From contig JBJOGJ010000047.1 in NCBI GenBank assembly GCA_046048295.1, positions 1 through 20,639 of the forward strand: DNA of 20,639 nt, in the 5' to 3' direction. The notes beneath the pieces were generated by a model. That model made no database searches. It was not told the origin of the DNA and saw only the letters and a list, made by a program, of their open reading frames with translations. The translations under genes were made by a program, and so were the position numbers. Shown one piece after another: positions 15,493-20,639 of the stretch. The first letter of the stretch is position 1; each line of letters opens with the position of its first letter. Source of the stretch: CBDCWA01 sp046048295. GTDB lineage: Bacteria; Pseudomonadota; Alphaproteobacteria; Rhizobiales; Hyphomicrobiaceae.

Positions 15493-15794
15493 GGAGCTCA
15501 GTGGACTTTCCTTGCGGGACGGGCCCGTTCAATTTCCCGCCAAAGTGGTAAGCGGAGGGGCTGTGCTTGGTTCGATGCTCGGGTATATAGGGGGCGTCTC
15601 TTTGATGACGCCAGCGCAAAAAAGCGATGGCTGGCGGGCAGGCCCCCGACCACGGCCGACCCACCTACGCCATCCCCTCCCGTCGGCGCTCCGACGGCGC
15701 GGCACCTGACCACGCCTGGAATGGGCCTCGGCGGCGCAACAGCAAGGCGCCAGCTGGACGTTCCTTGTGACGACAAACTGGATGGAGGAAGACC
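15493..15794. promoter_or_regulatory. Divergent ccmA / acnA promoter region with two inverted repeats
   Basis: This 302-base gene-free stretch must carry the start signals of both ccmA and acnA. It contains a TATATA at 15584-15589, followed at once by GGCGTC (15593-15598) / GACGCC (15607-15612), a 6-bp inverted repeat with an 8-base centre. Nearer acnA, CCGTCGG (15680-15686) / CCGACGG (15691-15697) is a perfect 7-bp stem with a CGCT loop. I could not find a good -35/-10 pair in either direction. The acnA ribosome binding site GGAGGA (15784-15789) lies at its end. Confidence 0.5.
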
Positions 15795-18503
<2,709 letters not shown>

Positions 18504-18530
18504 AACCGGCCCCCGAATTAACGTTGTCGA

Positions 18531-18555
18531 ACGGGCCCTTCGGGGCCCGTTTTCC
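18531..18555 (+). terminator. Rho-independent terminator of acnA
   Basis: ACGGGCCC (18531-18538) and GGGCCCGT (18543-18550) form a perfect 8-bp stem closed by a TTCG tetraloop, followed by TTTTCCTT. It is placed 27 bases after the acnA stop codon. Confidence 0.9.
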
Positions 18556-18663
18556 TTGATGGCCGGTGTCACCCATTCGTGAGCAGCAATTGAATGGAGA
18601 GAAGGTCCGTTCGGCGCTATAGGTAAACTGTTTCCGTTCGACCAACCGAGGATTCCGCCTGAG

Positions 18664-19398
18664 ATGCGCCGACTCTTCCTGTTCCTTGCTCCACTCCTTG
18701 GGTCGCTGGCAGCCGCGCCGGTCATGGCGCAGGAGAAGGTACGAGCGGTGCTCGAGCTTTTCACCAGCCAGGGCTGCTCGTCGTGTCCCAGCGCAGATGC
18801 CTTCCTCGGCTCATTGCAGCCTCGAAATGACATCATTACCTTGACACTTCCGGTCGACTACTGGGACTACCTGGGCTGGAAAGATACGCTGGCGAAAACC
18901 GAATTCTCCAAGCGTCAACGCGATTACGCGGCAAGACGCGGCGACGGTCATGTCTATACGCCCCAGATCGTCATCAACGGGCGCAAGCACATTATCGGGA
19001 GCAAGCAGAACGCAGTAATCGCTGCGATCAATGACCCAACGATCAAGAACGATCTGGCCATTCGGATCGAGGGCCATGCGGATGGCAAGTCCATCACAGT
19101 CAATGCCGGCAATGGTTCGCCAAAACACATGAGCGGCACCATCTGGCTTGCAACGGTCAGGGCCCAGGTGCCCGTCGATATCAAGCACGGCGAGAACCGG
19201 GGCCGCACAATAACGTACTTCAACGTCGTTCGTTCGCTGTCGCCAATCGGAATGTGGTCCGGCGAGGCAATGCAGGTGAAGCTGCCCTACGACGAGATGC
19301 TGCGTGAAGGGGAACGTTGCGCGATCTTCATACAGGCCGGGCACGCAGGGCCGATCTTTGCGGCCGCCTGGATGCAGCAGTCCGCCAGCAAGAACTGA
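18664..19398 (+). CDS. DUF1223 secreted thioredoxin-fold protein
   Basis: The 244-residue product has a signal peptide (MRRLFLFLAPLLGSLAAAP, probable cleavage after VMA at residue 22) and then VLELFTSQGCSSCPSADAFL with a CxxC at C38/C41, the hallmark start of DUF1223. VDYWDYLGWKDTLA and VYTPQIVINGRKHIIGS (a Pro in the thioredoxin cis-Pro position) follow. This predicts a periplasmic thioredoxin-like protein; its redox partner is unknown. The ribosome binding site is poor (GAGGA lies about 11 bases away). It sits downstream of the acnA terminator, so it needs its own promoter in 18556-18663, where I see no convincing one. Confidence 0.88.
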   Translation: MRRLFLFLAPLLGSLAAAPVMAQEKVRAVLELFTSQGCSSCPSADAFLGSLQPRNDIITLTLPVDYWDYLGWKDTLAKTEFSKRQRDYAARRGDGHVYTPQIVINGRKHIIGSKQNAVIAAINDPTIKNDLAIRIEGHADGKSITVNAGNGSPKHMSGTIWLATVRAQVPVDIKHGENRGRTITYFNVVRSLSPIGMWSGEAMQVKLPYDEMLREGERCAIFIQAGHAGPIFAAAWMQQSASKN

Positions 19399-19407
19399 CC
19401 GATCAGT

Positions 19408-19446
19408 AAAAAGAAAAAGCGGTGCCGGGGGAAGCACCGCCTTTCC
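19408..19446 (-). terminator. Bidirectional terminator, strong on the minus strand
   Basis: GCGGTGC (19419-19425) pairs with GCACCGC (19434-19440) over an 8-base loop. On the minus strand the stem is followed by TTTTTCTTTTT (19418-19408), an excellent U-tract. On the plus strand only CTTTCC follows, adequate at best for ending the DUF1223 transcript. The stronger side therefore faces transcription coming leftward from 19450-19760, where no protein gene lies. Confidence 0.75.
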
Positions 19447-19452
19447 AGTATT

Positions 19453-19527
19453 GGGCCCGGTCCTGGAGAGCAACCTCGGCAGGGTTTGGGGGCAAGTTCG
19501 TCCGAAGCAGCGAACCGGGCCTTGGGG
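19453..19527. repeat. Copy A of the GGGCCCGG...GAACCGGGCC hairpin element
   Basis: The element begins GGGCCCGG (19453-19460), has TGGAG five bases later, and ends GAACCGGGCC-TTGGGG (19512-19527). Its ends pair with each other. Copy B at 19672-19740 shares both ends and the TGGAG but not the interior, so the pairing ends seem to be the conserved part. Confidence 0.55.
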
Positions 19528-19671
19528 TCGTTGTCCAATATAGCGAGAGATGCGGCGACTCTTCGATCTGCCTGTGGCAATTGTGTGATTTTTGTTGCCA
19601 ATTGTTTCGCCCGATGAACTACCCACACACTCGGCAGGCCGGTGTGGGCGTAATCAGAAATTTGGGAGAAG

Positions 19672-19740
19672 GGGCCCGGCTCATGGAGTTCTGCCCGGGG
19701 GAAGGCAGGAATCTCGAGGGCATGGAACCGGGCCCTGGGG
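19672..19740. repeat. Copy B of the GGGCCCGG...GAACCGGGCC hairpin element
   Basis: GGGCCCGG (19672-19679) pairs perfectly with CCGGGCCC (19728-19735). Inside, CATG/CATG (19682-19685 with 19721-19724), GAG/CTC, and TTCTGCC/GGCAGGA (19689-19695 with 19704-19710) extend it to one long imperfect hairpin. CTGGGG follows the closing strand, as in copy A (TTGGGG). Confidence 0.55.
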
Positions 19741-19750
19741 ATATGCTCAC

Positions 19751-19756
19751 ATTATA
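19751..19756 (-). promoter_or_regulatory. Perfect -10 hexamer on the minus strand
   Basis: TATAAT reads leftward within an AT-rich patch (19750-19764) that is otherwise rare here. No good -35 lies 16-18 bases upstream (best match 3/6). It could drive the candidate RNA, or the patch could serve a plus-strand promoter for the DUF2794 gene instead. Confidence 0.3.
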
Positions 19757-19898
19757 TAAATTTGCGGCACCCGTTCGATGTTGATGTGACCATTCTGTGA
19801 TAACCGCCCGATGGCGTCATATCCGCTAGGGAATCAACGAGCTTGCAATCGCGACGACACTCCGCAACACTGGGCGCTTAACATTAATGGAGGCGCCA

Positions 19899-20303
19899 TT
19901 GAGCGATATCGAGCCAATACGTTTACGCCCCCGCGCGGCCAATCAGGCGGCGGCAAAGGGGCAAGGCGATTCCCAGGGCTCAGGCCAGTCAGCACGGGCG
20001 CGGCCGCAAGTCGTCTTCAACCGGCAAGAGCTCGACGCAATTCTCGGACTTTACGGACGGCAGGTGGCTGCCGGCGAGTGGCGCGACTACGCGCTCGACA
20101 TGGGTTCCGACAAGGCCGTTTTCTCGATCTTCCGCAAATCCAGCGAGTGTCCAATCTATCGAATCGAAAAGAATCCGAAGCTCGCAAAGAAGCAGGGGGC
20201 TTATAGCGTTATCGCGGCGACCGGGCTGATCCTGAAACGCGGGCAGGACCTGAAACGCGTAATCTCGGTGCTGGAGAAGCCTGTGCGACTGGTAGATCAC
20301 TGA
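19899..20303 (+). CDS. DUF2794 family protein (alphaproteobacterial)
   Basis: The product has 134 residues from the TTG at 19899. A low-complexity N-terminus (about 1-35) is followed by the DUF2794 core: VVFNRQELDAILGLYGRQVAAGEWRDYALDMG, FSIFRKSSECPIYRIEKNPKLAKKQGAYSV and ILKRGQDLKRVISVLEKP. The function is unknown; the family is essentially restricted to Alphaproteobacteria. I favour the TTG because GGAGG lies five bases before it; the in-frame ATG at 19887 (four codons upstream) overlaps that GGAGG and has no ribosome binding site of its own. The gene is followed by a strong terminator, so it appears monocistronic. Confidence 0.88.
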   Translation: MSDIEPIRLRPRAANQAAAKGQGDSQGSGQSARARPQVVFNRQELDAILGLYGRQVAAGEWRDYALDMGSDKAVFSIFRKSSECPIYRIEKNPKLAKKQGAYSVIAATGLILKRGQDLKRVISVLEKPVRLVDH

Positions 20304-20349
20304 GGCCAGGAAACCGGGCTAACGGAGACCGGGGTGGACTTGCGACACA

Positions 20350-20375
20350 AATAAGGGCCCCGAAGGGCCCTTATT
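20350..20375. terminator. Bidirectional Rho-independent terminator between DUF2794 and BI-1 genes
   Basis: AATAAGGGCCC (20350-20360) and GGGCCCTTATT (20365-20375) form a perfect 11-bp stem with a CGAA loop, between two convergent genes. The A/T flanks provide short U-rich tails in both directions (TTATTG rightward, TTATTTG leftward). Confidence 0.85.
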
Positions 20376-20402
20376 GAATTTCCGTAATCAGCCGCTTTGG
20401 GC

Positions 20403-20639
20403 CTATTCGCGATTGCCGAACAGGCTGAGCAGGGAAACGAAGAGGTTGATGAAGTCGAGATAGAGGCTCAACGCGCCCATGATCGCGGTCTTTGCAGCCA
20501 TTTCGGCATTTCCGGCCACCTCGAAGTAGGTATCCTTGATGCGCTGTGTGTCGTAGGCGGTCAGGCCCGCGAACACCAGGACACCAATCACCGATATGGC
20601 GAACCGCAGCGCATCAGACTGCATGAACAGGTTGACGAC
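20403..20639 (-). CDS. Bax inhibitor-1 / YccA family membrane protein, C-terminal part
   Basis: The gene is cut by the window's right edge. The visible 78 C-terminal residues begin VVNLFMQSDALRFAISVIG and include the conserved VLVFAGLTAYDTQRIK, with the Asp of the BI-1 C-terminal segment, then an Ala-rich helix and LYLDFINLFVSLLSLFGNRE. Two to three TM helices are visible. BI-1 proteins are seven-TM channels or pH-sensitive leak proteins (family knowledge); the bacterial role is uncertain. An internal Met (20624) is not the true start, since the frame is open through 20639. Confidence 0.92.
   Translation of the reverse strand, partial: VVNLFMQSDALRFAISVIGVLVFAGLTAYDTQRIKDTYFEVAGNAEMAAKTAIMGALSLYLDFINLFVSLLSLFGNRE

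Larger units (their letters stand above)
19410..19745 (-). ncRNA. Candidate structured RNA locus (unconfirmed)
   Basis: The ~500-base interval 19399-19898 has no credible protein gene but is dense in stems. Element A pairs TATTGG+GCCCGGT (19449-19461) with ACCGGGC (19514-19520) and, after a 14-base bulge, CCAATA (19535-19540). TGGCAA/TTGCCA lies at 19575-19600. CCCACAC/GTGTGGG, with inner CGG/CCG, lies at 19622-19648. Element B is a long hairpin (19672-19735). On the minus strand a perfect TATAAT (19756-19751) would start a transcript near 19745 that ends at the U-tract terminator near 19410, about 335 nt. I found no tmRNA, RNase P, 6S or SRP signature. Strand and boundaries are inference; the -35 is weak. 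Confidence 0.3.

Noticed and set aside
19410..19745. tmRNA, RNase P RNA, 6S or SRP RNA as the identity of the structured interval
   Set aside because: I looked on both strands for a tag reading frame with T-arm, the GAGGAAAGTCC core, the 6S closing-stem and bubble pattern, and the GGAAGGAAGCAGCC-type loop. None is present.
19422..19784. 120-residue plus-strand ORF between DUF1223 and DUF2794
   Set aside because: The Cys/Gly-rich sequence has no ribosome binding site and runs through several strong stem-loops and an AT-rich patch; non-coding structure explains it better.

Overview
The window looks like a chromosomal housekeeping segment of a GC-rich alphaproteobacterium, most likely close to the Hyphomicrobiales (Rhizobiales). 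Support comes from the DUF2794 protein, the acnA / ccmABCDG divergent pair, DUF1223 directly after acnA, a CoA-ester lyase beside the sdh operon, and strong codon bias toward G/C at third positions. Assignments rest on motifs recognised by eye; no database search was run. I see no IS element, phage gene, CRISPR array, tRNA or rRNA.

Layout. (1) 1-500: a 94-residue Lys/Ala/Pro histone H1-like protein with its terminator. (2) 507-757: 2.5 tandem copies of a ~100-bp GC-rich palindromic repeat that runs up to the sdhB stop codon. (3) 760-5148, minus strand: succinate dehydrogenase operon sdhC-sdhD-sdhA-[orf]-sdhB, with an unrecognised one-TM protein gene between sdhA and sdhB. (4) 5356-7303, minus strand: a renalase-like FAD oxidoreductase and a malyl-CoA-lyase-type (HpcH/HpaI, CitE-like) enzyme. 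(5) 7422-9293, plus strand: pdxY, a DUF429 gene coupled to it by ATGA, and a small three-TM protein. (6) 9290-15492, minus strand: ccmA, ccmB, an M48-like metallopeptidase, ccmC, ccmD, ccmG, then a 714-residue double AAA+ ATPase whose stop codon shares a CTAG palindrome with the convergent small membrane protein. (7) 15795-18503, plus strand: aconitase acnA with a textbook terminator, then a secreted DUF1223 thioredoxin-like protein. (8) 19399-19898: a 500-bp gene-free interval packed with stem-loops, including two copies of a GGGCCCGG...GAACCGGGCC element. It is bounded on the minus strand by a perfect TATAAT and a hairpin followed by a long U-tract, so it is a candidate structured RNA locus. 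(9) 19899-20303 DUF2794, a perfect bidirectional terminator, and the C-terminal end of a Bax-inhibitor-1/YccA family gene cut by the window edge.

Function. Most genes serve the TCA cycle and respiratory redox maturation: aconitase, succinate dehydrogenase (complex II), a CoA-ester lyase, and one part of the System I cytochrome c machinery (heme export/handling CcmABCD and the thioredoxin CcmG; CcmE, F, H and I are not here). The most unusual points are that the sdh and ccm operons each carry one foreign-looking gene, and the stem-loop-rich interval between DUF1223 and DUF2794. I did not find a clear new multi-gene defence or mobile system.
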